DNA of 44,459 bases, from contig CAYILR010000038.1 of the NCBI GenBank assembly GCA_964364175.1, positions 1 to 44,459 of the forward strand. The letters are read 5' to 3'. The stretch comes from CAYILR01 sp964364175. Its GTDB lineage: Bacteria; Bdellovibrionota; UBA1018. Positions 33,938-41,708 of the stretch are shown here, one piece after another; position 1 is the stretch's first letter, and every line of letters starts with the position of its first letter. The position numbers were made by a program, and so were the translations under genes. The notes under the pieces are model-generated. The model was not told the DNA's origin. It did no database searches and saw only the letters and a program-made list of their open reading frames with translations.

Positions 33938-34525
33938 TTATCCCGAATTCGAAATATTATTCATCAGTTCCTTGTCCCTGCGGGTGCGAATGTACGGTAA
34001 ACCACTTGCTGGAAATACAGGTCGAGCATTATCGATTTGACCATGACATGTCATCACAAGAGCTTGTTGCTTACCTATTAACCCTAGATCATCCACAAAA
34101 TAGCCGATAATATTTTTCCTTTTATCCCTGGCGACTCCTGTGATGAGCCGAAGGGGTTGTCCCCAGCGAATAAGAGTAGAATAAGTAATTTTTCGTTCTT
34201 TGCCAAAATATTCATCTGTTACAGGGGTTTTTGTAATTACTGAAACGAGCAATTCATCGCCAGTTTCTGGGTCAAAAATATCAACTGTTGAAAAATCATA
34301 AAACTTCCACCATGAACTGTGATTTTCAATAGATTTACCATCCATCCTTTTGAAGGCATCTACATCCGTTTCTGGTGGAGACTTGGACATGGGTTGGAGT
34401 TGGTGTGCAACTGCTTGTCCGGTATCGGTTTCGAGGGCCCAAAGAATATGCGAAGAAAAATTCTTTATTTGCCCGTGGATTCGTAATTTTTTCCAGATTG
34501 ATTTTAGCTCGTTGTAATTAGACAT
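33938..34525 (-). CDS. hypothetical soluble protein paired with the membrane protein
   Basis: A 195-residue protein if started at ATG 34525; an alternative ATG at 34612 gives 224 residues with a hydrophobic N-terminal stretch. Neither has a clear ribosome-binding site. The sequence is rich in aromatic residues and looks folded (HILWALETDTGQAVAHQL, YFVDDLGLIGKQQALVM). No signal peptide is visible with the short start. The membrane gene follows after five bases. Base use is AT-rich, like the whole 31-36 kb stretch. The function is unknown. Confidence 0.5.
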   Translation of the reverse strand: MSNYNELKSIWKKLRIHGQIKNFSSHILWALETDTGQAVAHQLQPMSKSPPETDVDAFKRMDGKSIENHSSWWKFYDFSTVDIFDPETGDELLVSVITKTPVTDEYFGKERKITYSTLIRWGQPLRLITGVARDKRKNIIGYFVDDLGLIGKQQALVMTCHGQIDNARPVFPASGLPYIRTRRDKELMNNISNSG

Positions 34526-34643
34526 ATCAAGTAAAAATATAGCATTGAAAAAAATGTGAAACTTATTTTTTGTAATTAGAATATATTGAGTGATCTCAGT
34601 GAGATAGCGCAACTTCGAGAATCCGCCGGCTCAATTTTTCAGT

Positions 34644-34718
34644 TCAATTCACCGAAACAAGTGCCGCAATCCGATCAGCAGCATGGCCATCGCCAAAAAT
34701 AGGCAGCCAGCTCTTCTT
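34644..34718 (-). pseudogene. stray copy of the wecB 3' end
   Basis: Positions 34657-34718 match 36371-36432 (intact wecB 3' end) over 62 bases with six mismatches. Both encode KSWLPIFGDGHAADRIAALVS before their own stops; the remnant ends VN-stop at 34644. The codons differ mostly at silent positions, so the fragment was under selection before it was cut off. The frame is lost upstream of about 34720. It marks one edge of an insertion that carries 35037-36287. Confidence 0.85.
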
Positions 34719-35036
34719 ACTTGGGCAAACGACTTCTGGTCTGCTTCTCCTCTCCCCTATAAATACAAGATCTTCTGTTGTAAGATTGTACGCGGGATCG
34801 GAAGGAGTAAGAGATTAAATTTTCTCTTAGCTCCAATACATTGATTGTCTTGGACATTTTTTTCTTCCCTAGTTATAAATTAACGTACACAAAGTTTTAT
34901 CGGAAGGTATGTTCTCGATGGGCTGAGTTCATGTCATGAAAGTTAGGTATTATCCTGCGAGACCACTTAATGATGGCTTCGTGAAAGGGATGAAACACAA
35001 TATTTTATAGTTCGGCTGAAAGGTAGCGGAGAAGTC
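34719..35036. other. AT-rich intergenic stretch without a gene
   Basis: About 320 bases between the wecB remnant and the next gene show no convincing coding frame on either strand. A possible promoter for the downstream module is TTCGTG (34979-34984), 17 bases, then TATTTT. The match is modest. Confidence 0.4.
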
Positions 35037-35504
35037 ATGGCATTAATTCTGACTGACCAACAAATAACAACACTCCTTTCCGAGACGAAAACTATTCACG
35101 GCAGTCATCCGAACGTATTTCCGTTTCGTGTCAAAGGCGCTCACCAAGAATGTGACTTTCTGATTGAGACAGTCTCTGGCAACCGATTTGAGATCCGCGT
35201 CAGACAGAGTAACAAAAACCTGTTAGATTTTTCCGTTATCCTCATCCATTTTCCAAAGGGAACTAATCTGGAGATACGATTGACGAGATATAACGGAAAG
35301 AGTCACGAACACTCCAATCCGGTGGAAAAAAATCGGTTTTACGATTTTCACATTCATAAGACCACCGAGCGGTATATGCGACGTTCTGGAAGTAACCCGG
35401 AAACATTTGCCGAGCCGACAGACCGCTATAGCGATCTCAATGGGGCGTTCAGGTGCCTTCTTGAGGATTGCAGCATAAGTTTTGATCAGGAAAATCTGAT
35501 ATAG
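35037..35504 (+). CDS. DUF6978-like small protein, first gene of a two-gene module
   Basis: A 155-residue soluble protein. I associate its layout with DUF6978, a small family seen next to DUF1828 proteins; that is from memory, not a search. Visible parts are an N-terminal helix (LTDQQITTLLSET), a beta-rich core (FLIETVSGNRFEIRVRQS, VILIHFPKGTNLEIRL) and a C-terminal stretch (EPTDRYSDLNGAFRCLLEDC). There is no signal peptide or membrane helix. GGAG lies seven bases before the ATG. It is 18 bases upstream of the DUF1828/1829 gene, so the two are co-translated. Confidence 0.65.
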   Translation: MALILTDQQITTLLSETKTIHGSHPNVFPFRVKGAHQECDFLIETVSGNRFEIRVRQSNKNLLDFSVILIHFPKGTNLEIRLTRYNGKSHEHSNPVEKNRFYDFHIHKTTERYMRRSGSNPETFAEPTDRYSDLNGAFRCLLEDCSISFDQENLI

Positions 35505-35522
35505 TAAAAAGGAGGGGCTCAT

Positions 35523-36287
35523 ATGAAGGATCTGCAAAGTCAATTGCGAGAAAAAGTTTCGAAGCAGATCACTCTCCGTGAAGAGGGCCAGGGACGTTTC
35601 CGCGTTTTTACTCCGTTCCGATTCTCCGACGGTGACCATTTGGCCTTGGTGCTTAAAAAAGCGGGAGATTCTTGGATTTTTACAGATGAGGGGCACACCC
35701 TCATGCACCTTTCTTACGAAATCAGTGAAAAGGAACTAAGAAAGGGAACTCGCGCAAAAATCATTTCGGAAGCGTTGAGTGATTTCGGCATTGAAGATCG
35801 CGAAGGTGAGTTTATTTTTCCCGTGCCGAACGAGCAGTATGGAAATGCCCTCTTTAGTTTTGTACAGGGGCTTCTCAAAATCACTGATATTACTTTCTTA
35901 AAAAGAGAACGAGTCCGTGCGCTCTTTTTGGAAGATTTCCGCACTTTCATGGAATCCAAAGTTCCGGCGGTGAGGCTCACTTTCGGATGGCACGACCCTA
36001 CAAAAGACCCGCAAAAGAAATACATAGCTGATTGCAAGGTCAACGGAATGACAAAGCCTCTCTTCATGTTTGCCCTTCAGAACGACTCCAAAGTTCGAGA
36101 TGCTACAATTACGATTCAACAATACGAAAGATGGCAAATCCCTTTCAGGGCAATTGGTATTTTTGAAAATCAGGAAGAAATCAATAGGAAGGTTCTGTCT
36201 CGGTTCAGCGATGTGTGTGATCGACAATTCAGTAGTTTGTCTGAGAACAAAGATAGAATTGAACGGTTTCTGCTAGAAACCATGTAG
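35523..36287 (+). CDS. DUF1828/DUF1829-domain protein, second gene of the module
   Basis: A 254-residue protein. DUF1828 spans about residues 20-115 (RFRVFTPFRFSDGDHLALVL, GDSWIFTDEGHTLMHLSYE). DUF1829 spans about 150-245 (RLTFGWHDPTKDPQKKYIADC, the QQYERWQIPF block). The families are of unknown function and occur in accessory regions of many bacteria. The AAGGAGGGG ribosome-binding site before the ATG is very strong. It converges on wecB. The pairing with the preceding gene and their position between two copies of the wecB 3' end suggest a mobile two-gene unit: defence, toxin-antitoxin or repair are open options. Confidence 0.8.
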   Translation: MKDLQSQLREKVSKQITLREEGQGRFRVFTPFRFSDGDHLALVLKKAGDSWIFTDEGHTLMHLSYEISEKELRKGTRAKIISEALSDFGIEDREGEFIFPVPNEQYGNALFSFVQGLLKITDITFLKRERVRALFLEDFRTFMESKVPAVRLTFGWHDPTKDPQKKYIADCKVNGMTKPLFMFALQNDSKVRDATITIQQYERWQIPFRAIGIFENQEEINRKVLSRFSDVCDRQFSSLSENKDRIERFLLETM

Positions 36288-36348
36288 AAAACAGTCTTTT
36301 TGTGATTTATAAAAATACTATTATTGATGATCAATACCGGAATCATCC

Positions 36349-37476
36349 TTAGACGCTTGAGTTTATACTAACAAGCGCAGCAATCCGATCGGCAGCATGC
36401 CCATCGCCAAAAATCGGCAGCCAGCTTTTCTTGCCACCCAACTCACGCGCGCGCTGATCTGCCCAAGCCATGGCATCCATAATTCCACTGGTCTCGGTGC
36501 CGGCCAGTCGCGACCAGCCGGACTCGACGGCTTCCATGCGCTCGGTGGTCTTGCGGCATACGACTACGGGCATGCCCAGGGTCGTTGCTTCTTCTTGAAT
36601 TCCGCCAGAGTCAGTGACGACCCAGCTCGCCGATTTTAACAAATGGACTGTATCTCCGTACGGGAGCGGCGTTGCCAAGATGGCGCGGTCGCTGCTTTCT
36701 AAATGCTTTTTGAATGCTTCGCGAGCCATTTCGTTTGGATGCATGGGATAGATCAAACTCAAATCCTCACGCGCATCGAGAAACTCACGCAATCCGCGAA
36801 ACCACTGATCGACAGCGTCTCCTCGATTCTCACGACGATGGGCTGTCATCAAAACTAATCGTTCTGTCGGAACCTTTGCACGCAAAGTCTCTAGCTCGCG
36901 GCTTGGTTTTCTCTCAAGTGCCATTCTGAGAGCATCGATTCCGGGATTTCCGGTGATGTGAATTTGATCGGACCGGGTTCCTTCGCTTAACAAAGCTTGT
37001 TTAGCTTTGGCCGTCGGGACGCAATGCACTTGAGCCACCACTGAAATCAGCCGACGATTCGCCTCCTCAGGATAAGGATGCTGCAAATCATACGATCGCA
37101 ACCCAGCTTCGTTGTGCAAAACCTTCACACCCGATTGAAACGCCGCCCATGCCGCCATCGCAGCACTGGTGGTATCGCCTTGAACCACAATCCACTCGGG
37201 CTTGTCCTGCTCGAATGCTTTGCCCACACGTTCCAAAACCTTTGCCGAAATTCCCGGCAAAGTCTGAGTCGGTGTCATCAGATCAAAGTTCTCATCGAGC
37301 TTGTGGCCGAAATAATCCAAGGCCTGAACCAGCAATTCGCGATGCTGACCGGTTCCAACAAAAGCCACGTTCTCCAGTCCAAAACGTCGCACGCATGCTT
37401 CGTACACGGGAACCTGTTTGATCACCTCAGGGCGTGTACCGACTAGAATCCAGATTTTTTTATTTAAGCCACTCAT
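36349..37476 (-). CDS. wecB: UDP-N-acetylglucosamine 2-epimerase (non-hydrolysing)
   Basis: A 375-residue WecB that makes UDP-ManNAc for surface polysaccharide. Family sites are visible: VGTRPEVIK near the N-terminus, Asp in VVQGDTTSAAM, Glu in LHNEAGLRSYD, Glu in HPYPEEANRRLI and His in MTAHRRENRG. Also present are the nucleotide loops (VTDSGGIQEEATTLGMP). Its last 25 codons are duplicated at 34644-34718. It lies eight bases after manC on the same strand. Confidence 0.94.
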   Translation of the reverse strand: MSGLNKKIWILVGTRPEVIKQVPVYEACVRRFGLENVAFVGTGQHRELLVQALDYFGHKLDENFDLMTPTQTLPGISAKVLERVGKAFEQDKPEWIVVQGDTTSAAMAAWAAFQSGVKVLHNEAGLRSYDLQHPYPEEANRRLISVVAQVHCVPTAKAKQALLSEGTRSDQIHITGNPGIDALRMALERKPSRELETLRAKVPTERLVLMTAHRRENRGDAVDQWFRGLREFLDAREDLSLIYPMHPNEMAREAFKKHLESSDRAILATPLPYGDTVHLLKSASWVVTDSGGIQEEATTLGMPVVVCRKTTERMEAVESGWSRLAGTETSGIMDAMAWADQRARELGGKKSWLPIFGDGHAADRIAALVSINSSV

Positions 37477-37484
37477 CGTGATCT

Positions 37485-38528
37485 CTAGGTGAGCTCAGGC
37501 CGTCGGGCCTTGACTGCATCCACTACTTTGCGAATATCTTGAGCGCGACTCTTGTGTGCGACCAAAATTGTTTTTCCGGATTCCACGATGATCAAATCAT
37601 CTACACCCAAAGTTGCCACCAAACGATCTTTGGGAACATCCACAACGAGGCCTGACGATTCCACCGGAACCAATTCGCCAGACAAAACCGCGCTGCCCGC
37701 TTGCATCTTGCCCCAAACCGCAGCCAGAGTTTCGAGCGAAGTCCAACTGCCCACATCATCCCATCCGCAATCGAGCGGAAAAGTCACCACGTTGCGGGCT
37801 TTTTCCATCACACCGTAATCAATCGAGGTGGCTGTCATTTTGGGGTACGCGGTCAAAATCTGACCTCCCGCTTGATCCCAAATCTGTTTCATCTCAGGCA
37901 TAAATCGATCAAACGCTTCCAAAATCGAATCGACTCTCCAGACGAACATTCCACCGTTCCAAAGATACTGGCCGGAAGAAACAAACTCCTCTGCTTTGGC
38001 GGCGTTGGGTTTTTCCACAAAAGCTTGAACCTGCACACAATCCCCCCCGCGTTTTTCACCGAGGTGCAAATAGCCGTATCCGGTTTCGGGACGGGTAGGT
38101 TTGACTCCCAGGGTGACCAGGTCACCTTTCTCAACCGCCCATTGAGCGGCGGCTTTCACCGTTTTGATAAAATGATCAACACGAGGTATGTAATGGTCCG
38201 CAGGCATCACGAGCATCACAGCACGAGGATTTTTTTCTGCAATCGCGCGCGCAGCCCAGTACACACAGGGAGCCGTGTTGCGGCCTTGCGGCTCAGCCAA
38301 AACATTTACTCGAGGCGATCCTTCGGCCACGGCAGACTGCAAAGATTGCGTCGTCACAATCCACTGCGCGGATTCTGGTACCCAACCTTCAAAACGATCC
38401 AAAGTTTGTTGAAGTAAAGTGCGATCACTGTTGAAACCTAAAAGCTGTTTGGGTTTTTTCGAAGTACTCTTGGGCCAGAACCGAGTTCCGCTTCCACCCG
38501 CCATCACGACTAGATGAACGTCACTCAT
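37485..38528 (-). CDS. manC: mannose-1-phosphate guanylyltransferase
   Basis: A 347-residue GDP-mannose pyrophosphorylase. The nucleotidyltransferase signature VVMAGGSGTRFWPKSTSKKPK is at residues 7-27 (split here as VVMAGGSGTRFWP and KKPKQLL). NTAPCVYWAARAIAE, VMPADHYI, VEKPNAAKAEEF and the YLWNGGMFVWR block follow. The C-terminal DYGVMEKARNVV and CGWDDVGSW motifs are intact. The type II isomerase half is absent from this protein but encoded next door as a separate cupin. GDP-mannose would feed glycan synthesis. Confidence 0.94.
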   Translation of the reverse strand: MSDVHLVVMAGGSGTRFWPKSTSKKPKQLLGFNSDRTLLQQTLDRFEGWVPESAQWIVTTQSLQSAVAEGSPRVNVLAEPQGRNTAPCVYWAARAIAEKNPRAVMLVMPADHYIPRVDHFIKTVKAAAQWAVEKGDLVTLGVKPTRPETGYGYLHLGEKRGGDCVQVQAFVEKPNAAKAEEFVSSGQYLWNGGMFVWRVDSILEAFDRFMPEMKQIWDQAGGQILTAYPKMTATSIDYGVMEKARNVVTFPLDCGWDDVGSWTSLETLAAVWGKMQAGSAVLSGELVPVESSGLVVDVPKDRLVATLGVDDLIIVESGKTILVAHKSRAQDIRKVVDAVKARRPELT

Positions 38529-38529
38529 T

Positions 38530-38898
38530 TTAGGCTTTCGAAGTTCCAGCGCGGCCGTATCCGTCTTCGAGACGAACGACGTCGTTCAGCTGAGGAGTAG
38601 AAACTTCACACACATCACAATCCGTCACACCGATCATACGGTGCTTGCGTCCGACCGGAATGTGGTGAGCCTCGCCGGCTTTGAGATGAATGTCTTCCAT
38701 CACACCCTGGTCGTTTTCGAAAACGAGGATCATCTCTCCTTTTTGCACAAACATCGTCTCTTCTTTTTCGCGATGGTATTGCAACGAAAGTTTGTGGCCT
38801 TCGTTGATGTGTAGGACCTTGCCGACGTAATCTTTGGTCTTGGCCCAAATCAGTTCGTAACCCCAGGGTTTTTCAACACGTTCAATTGTTTTTTTCAT
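38530..38898 (-). CDS. cupin-domain mannose-6-phosphate isomerase-like protein
   Basis: A 122-residue single cupin. It matches the C-terminal isomerase domain of bifunctional ManC/AlgA enzymes: KPWGYELIWAKTKDYVGKVL, GHKLSLQYHREKEETMFVQKG with the metal His/Glu set, and GEAHHIPVGRKHRMIG. It is one base from manC, so the two halves of the bifunctional enzyme are split here into two genes. It should supply mannose-6-phosphate from fructose-6-phosphate. Confidence 0.85.
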   Translation of the reverse strand: MKKTIERVEKPWGYELIWAKTKDYVGKVLHINEGHKLSLQYHREKEETMFVQKGEMILVFENDQGVMEDIHLKAGEAHHIPVGRKHRMIGVTDCDVCEVSTPQLNDVVRLEDGYGRAGTSKA

Positions 38899-38942
38899 CT
38901 GGCTAGTTTGTCGTGGCGCGAGCCACTATCCTTTTTAGCTTA

Positions 38943-39584
38943 TTAATTCGCTAACCTAGCGGAAATTACGAAAGAATCAATCCACTTTTTGGAAATATAC
39001 TCTTTTCCAGCTGCAATCGCAGCGGCTCGGCTCTCAAAATGCCCCAAATACACACGGTACGTCACGTGTCCCTTGTGCTGAACGGTTTGGACTTGCGCTA
39101 GCAGCGCCAGTTTCTCAAAATACTCCGCCCGCGCTTCAGCAGCTTTCAGGTTGGAGTATTGCCCGACCTGCAGAGACACTTGTGGACCTAATGTGGGCTT
39201 AGCCTTTGAGTGAACTGCGCTTTTGGTGTTCTTCGGCAAATCCAAGGGCCGGACGATTTCCATTCGAATGCCGGTTTTCTTCACTTCTTCTTGTAGATTA
39301 TCAGTCAAATCCTGATCCAGCTCTTCCAGCGAAACCCGCTCCAAGTCACTTCGTTCATGAAAATCCGGCAGGCGCTCTTCGTTCGTTTGAACCAAAGAAG
39401 CTGCGGGAGTCAGGCTTGCATCGCCCGGAATCACATGAAGCTTCTTGGCCCAATGGACCCCCAAGGTAAACAGGAACAGCAACCCCACGATTGCCATCAG
39501 CGTGAGAACAATCATCTCGCGGCGTTCGTAGATGAACAGGCTTTGCTTCGGCGCAGGAATCTGAACGGGCGTTGGAGTGGACAT
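38943..39584 (-). CDS. SPOR-domain inner-membrane protein
   Basis: A 213-residue protein. A short cytoplasmic tail precedes one transmembrane helix (MIVLTLMAIVGLLFLFTLGV). A polar periplasmic linker leads to a C-terminal SPOR domain (VSLQVGQYSNLKAAEARAEY, HVTYRVYLGHFESRAAAIAA). SPOR domains bind denuded glycan strands at the septum. ATG 39584 was chosen over an upstream in-frame ATG at 39623 because the latter lies in the divergent gene's promoter region. The cupin gene follows 44 bases downstream. Confidence 0.85.
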   Translation of the reverse strand: MSTPTPVQIPAPKQSLFIYERREMIVLTLMAIVGLLFLFTLGVHWAKKLHVIPGDASLTPAASLVQTNEERLPDFHERSDLERVSLEELDQDLTDNLQEEVKKTGIRMEIVRPLDLPKNTKSAVHSKAKPTLGPQVSLQVGQYSNLKAAEARAEYFEKLALLAQVQTVQHKGHVTYRVYLGHFESRAAAIAAGKEYISKKWIDSFVISARLAN

Positions 39585-39651
39585 GCACCTTTGATGATAC
39601 CGAAGTCCGGAACTCGGACGCAACGTCTGATTTCAGAAACCCGCTCTCCAG

Positions 39652-39671
39652 GACGCCAATTTTATGGCGTC
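39652..39671. repeat. hairpin upstream of the pilin-like gene
   Basis: GACGCC (39652-39657) and GGCGTC (39666-39671) form a 6-bp stem with an AT-rich 8-base loop, between the SPOR gene and the pilin-like gene. It could be an operator; there is no T-tract. Confidence 0.4.
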
Positions 39672-39687
39672 TAGGCGTAGTTTTGCC

Positions 39688-39703
39688 TGGCACGGATCTT
39701 CCA
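39688..39703 (+). promoter_or_regulatory. weak sigma-54-like promoter before the pilin-like gene
   Basis: TGGCACG (39688-39694), four bases, then TTCCA (39699-39703) resembles the -24/-12 consensus TGGCACGN4TTGCA, but the key GC at -12 reads CC. Sigma-54 promoters are known for some pilins, so the near match is noted at low confidence. Confidence 0.2.
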
Positions 39704-39715
39704 TAGGGCTTCTGC

Positions 39716-39907
39716 ATGAAAAATCAAAAGACAAGTGGCTCGCGCCACGACAAACAAGCAGGCCAGGCTCTGACGGAATACATCATTTTAGTTCTCATGA
39801 TCGCGGTCGTATCCGTGACCGTCACTCGGTCCCTCGGAAAAACCATTCAAGGCAAACTGAGAATGGCGCGGGATCATATTTCGCAGGAGGTTTCGCTCGA
39901 TGAATAA
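39716..39907 (+). CDS. Flp/Tad-type pilin-like protein
   Basis: A 63-residue protein of the short-pilin type. A basic N-terminal leader precedes G/QALTEYIILVLMIAVVSVTVT, the hydrophobic stretch with Glu at +5 as in Flp and type IV pilins (given here in parts across residues 17-38). Prepilin peptidase would cleave before QAL. No Shine-Dalgarno is obvious. Its end overlaps the next pilin-like gene by eight bases. No other tad genes are in the window. Confidence 0.75.
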   Translation: MKNQKTSGSRHDKQAGQALTEYIILVLMIAVVSVTVTRSLGKTIQGKLRMARDHISQEVSLDE

Positions 39908-40055
39908 GCCTCAATCGTCATCCGGGCAAGCATTGATCGAAGGACTGATCTGCCTGTGCTTATTCACTCTGCTGACACTGCTCTGTTTTCAGGAAGGGTG
40001 GGTCCGGTGGAAACATCTGAGCCTCTGTCATGAAAACTCCAGTCATGGATCTTGA
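39900..40055 (+). CDS. short pseudopilin-like protein (TadE-like)
   Basis: A 51-residue protein. AGGAGG lies nine bases before the ATG. The N-terminus carries the same processing motif, SGQALIEGLICLCLFTLLTLL, with Glu at +5, and is followed by a short polar tail. It is too short for a full pilin and looks like an accessory pseudopilin. It overlaps the upstream pilin gene by eight bases and is two bases from the next gene. Confidence 0.6.
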   Translation: MNKPQSSSGQALIEGLICLCLFTLLTLLCFQEGWVRWKHLSLCHENSSHGS

Positions 40056-40057
40056 CC

Positions 40058-40330
40058 ATGCACATTCTCGCGGTCTGTCTGATTTTCGGACTCAGCTTGG
40101 GCTGGATCAGCCTGCTGCAGAGACAGGACCGTCTCTTGCAAAATCCCAATCAGTGTCTGACTCCACCCACGAGAACCAGCCACTCCGGACAGGTCTTGCT
40201 CGAATTCTGCATTTGGGCCTCCATTCTTGTGGGGCTGACCGTAGTCGGGTGCCGTTTTTTCGATTCTCGAGAGCAGAATTGCCTGCGCTCTTCCGGGACT
40301 TTGGGACACTCGTCGCGGCTATCGCACTAG
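40058..40330 (+). CDS. second pseudopilin-like protein
   Basis: A 90-residue protein (ATG 40058; a TTG at 40052 shares the frame). A hydrophobic N-terminal segment (ILAVCLIFGLSLGWISLL) precedes a second pilin-like stretch, SGQVLLEFCIWASILVGLTV, again with Glu at +5 after a Gly-Gln. This suggests either a two-helix protein or an internally started pseudopilin near residue 45. A long competing frame (from 40030) in the first 250 bases is a shadow. Confidence 0.6.
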   Translation: MHILAVCLIFGLSLGWISLLQRQDRLLQNPNQCLTPPTRTSHSGQVLLEFCIWASILVGLTVVGCRFFDSREQNCLRSSGTLGHSSRLSH

Positions 40331-40734
40331 GACTCTGGGCACACCACAGTTCGCAATCCTCCGCACTGGAAGGATGGAACCGCAAACATCGCCCATCCAC
40401 ATCGGCATGGAGAGCTGCTGCGGCAGCAAAAGGCTATCGTGCTGTGCGTGTCCAAAAACCTCCCCGATTACCCCGCGTGGAGTGGGATGTGCGTCCCCCG
40501 CTGCTCTGGAGAACCGAAGACCAGCACTGGATGGTGCTTCAGTCGGATTTGCCCCACGAAGCGACGATGATCTTTCATGACGGAATCCGGACTCAGGACC
40601 CGCCGACTTGGAGGCCTTTAGGACAAAAATGGACTGATTTTCAGGCATTTTTGAATGAATCACTCCCCCCTGGTCACCCAAAAAAACAAAATACTTTCGC
40701 ACACGATCCACGTGAGTTATTTAGAAGCAAATGA
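40279..40734 (+). CDS. hypothetical protein of the pilin cluster
   Basis: A protein of about 151 residues, probably starting at TTG 40279. It has an N-terminal hydrophobic helix (TLVAAIALGLWAHH) and a Trp/Arg-rich soluble domain (VEWDVRPPLLWRTEDQHWMV, GQKWTDFQAFLNE). The first 52 bases overlap the preceding pseudopilin in another frame, as expected for a coupled cluster. The end overlaps the kinase start (ATGA). A membrane-anchored pilus-assembly accessory protein fits, but no family is recognised. Confidence 0.5.
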   Translation: MPALFRDFGTLVAAIALGLWAHHSSQSSALEGWNRKHRPSTSAWRAAAAAKGYRAVRVQKPPRLPRVEWDVRPPLLWRTEDQHWMVLQSDLPHEATMIFHDGIRTQDPPTWRPLGQKWTDFQAFLNESLPPGHPKKQNTFAHDPRELFRSK

Positions 40735-41693
40735 AAACCAAGACCTATCACAAACACAGCAATGCTATTTTAACCGTGGGCTCCCTGGCCTTCGACACCA
40801 TCGACACCCCAGCCGGAAAAGCCGAAAAAGTTCTCGGCGGATCCGTGAATTATTTTTCGGTGGCCGCATCGTTCTATTCACCCGTTCAAGTCATCGGCGT
40901 CGTGGGCGAGGATTTCCCGAAATCCCACCTCGAGTGGCTCTCGCAACGAGGAATCGAAACTGACGGTATCGATTTTGCTGCGGGCAAAACATTTCATTGG
41001 GTGGGATCATACGACAAGAACCTTAACGAAGCGAAAACCCTCTCGACATTTTTGAACGTCTTCGAACACTTCAAACCCAAGCTCAAAGACCATCACCGAA
41101 AAACACCCTATGTTTTCCTGGCCAATATCGATCCTGTTCTGCAGCAAAGCGTTTTGGATCAAGTGAAAGAGCCAGAACTTGTGGCTTGCGACAGCATGAA
41201 CTTTTGGATCACCGGAAAACCCGATGAGGTGAAGAAAACCCTTCGTCGCGTGGACGTGCTTTCGATCAACGAAGGCGAAGCTTACTTGCTCTCTGGGCAG
41301 AAAAACCTGGTTCGCGCCGCCGAGCATATTCGCGACATGGGTCCTTCAACTGTGATTATTAAGCGTGGCGAGTACGGAGCTGTTTTGTTCACAGGCACCG
41401 GAATTTTCATTGCTCCTGCTTTCCCAGTCGATTCTGTGATTGACCCGACGGGTGCAGGCGACTCATTTGCGGGCGCGATGATGGGATACCTGGCTGAAGC
41501 TGGCGCATCTCGCAAAATGGCAAAATCGGATCCTGAGCAATGGGACCAGCTGATGCGCAAGGCGGTGCTTTCGGGTTGCGTGATGGCGAGCTTCACCGTG
41601 GAAGACTTCAGCCTGCATCGCCTGATGCGTCTCGAAGCCCCCGAGCTCGTATCGCGACAAAAAGCGCTTATGAAAATGCTTCATGTCGGCTAG
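40731..41693 (+). CDS. PfkB-family sugar kinase
   Basis: A 320-residue ribokinase-fold kinase. Signatures are the N-terminal ILTVGSLAFDTI, GGSVNYFSVAASFYS (di-Gly sugar site), and the C-terminal DPTGAGDSFAGAMMGYL with the catalytic Asp. VLSINEGEAYLLSG is the family hinge. The substrate cannot be fixed; ribose, adenosine or a related sugar are candidates. It overlaps the previous stop by four bases and precedes the threonine ammonia-lyase by 15 bases. Confidence 0.88.
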   Translation: MKTKTYHKHSNAILTVGSLAFDTIDTPAGKAEKVLGGSVNYFSVAASFYSPVQVIGVVGEDFPKSHLEWLSQRGIETDGIDFAAGKTFHWVGSYDKNLNEAKTLSTFLNVFEHFKPKLKDHHRKTPYVFLANIDPVLQQSVLDQVKEPELVACDSMNFWITGKPDEVKKTLRRVDVLSINEGEAYLLSGQKNLVRAAEHIRDMGPSTVIIKRGEYGAVLFTGTGIFIAPAFPVDSVIDPTGAGDSFAGAMMGYLAEAGASRKMAKSDPEQWDQLMRKAVLSGCVMASFTVEDFSLHRLMRLEAPELVSRQKALMKMLHVG

Positions 41694-41708
41694 ACTCCAA
41701 CTCACCCC

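Noticed and set aside
39688..39703. Firm sigma-54 promoter call
   Set aside because: The invariant GC at -12 reads CC; kept only as a weak feature.
40030..40278. N-terminal part of the long frame ending at 40734
   Set aside because: The pseudopilin frame with its Gly-Gln and hydrophobic motif explains this stretch; only the part after TTG 40279 looks coding in the long frame.
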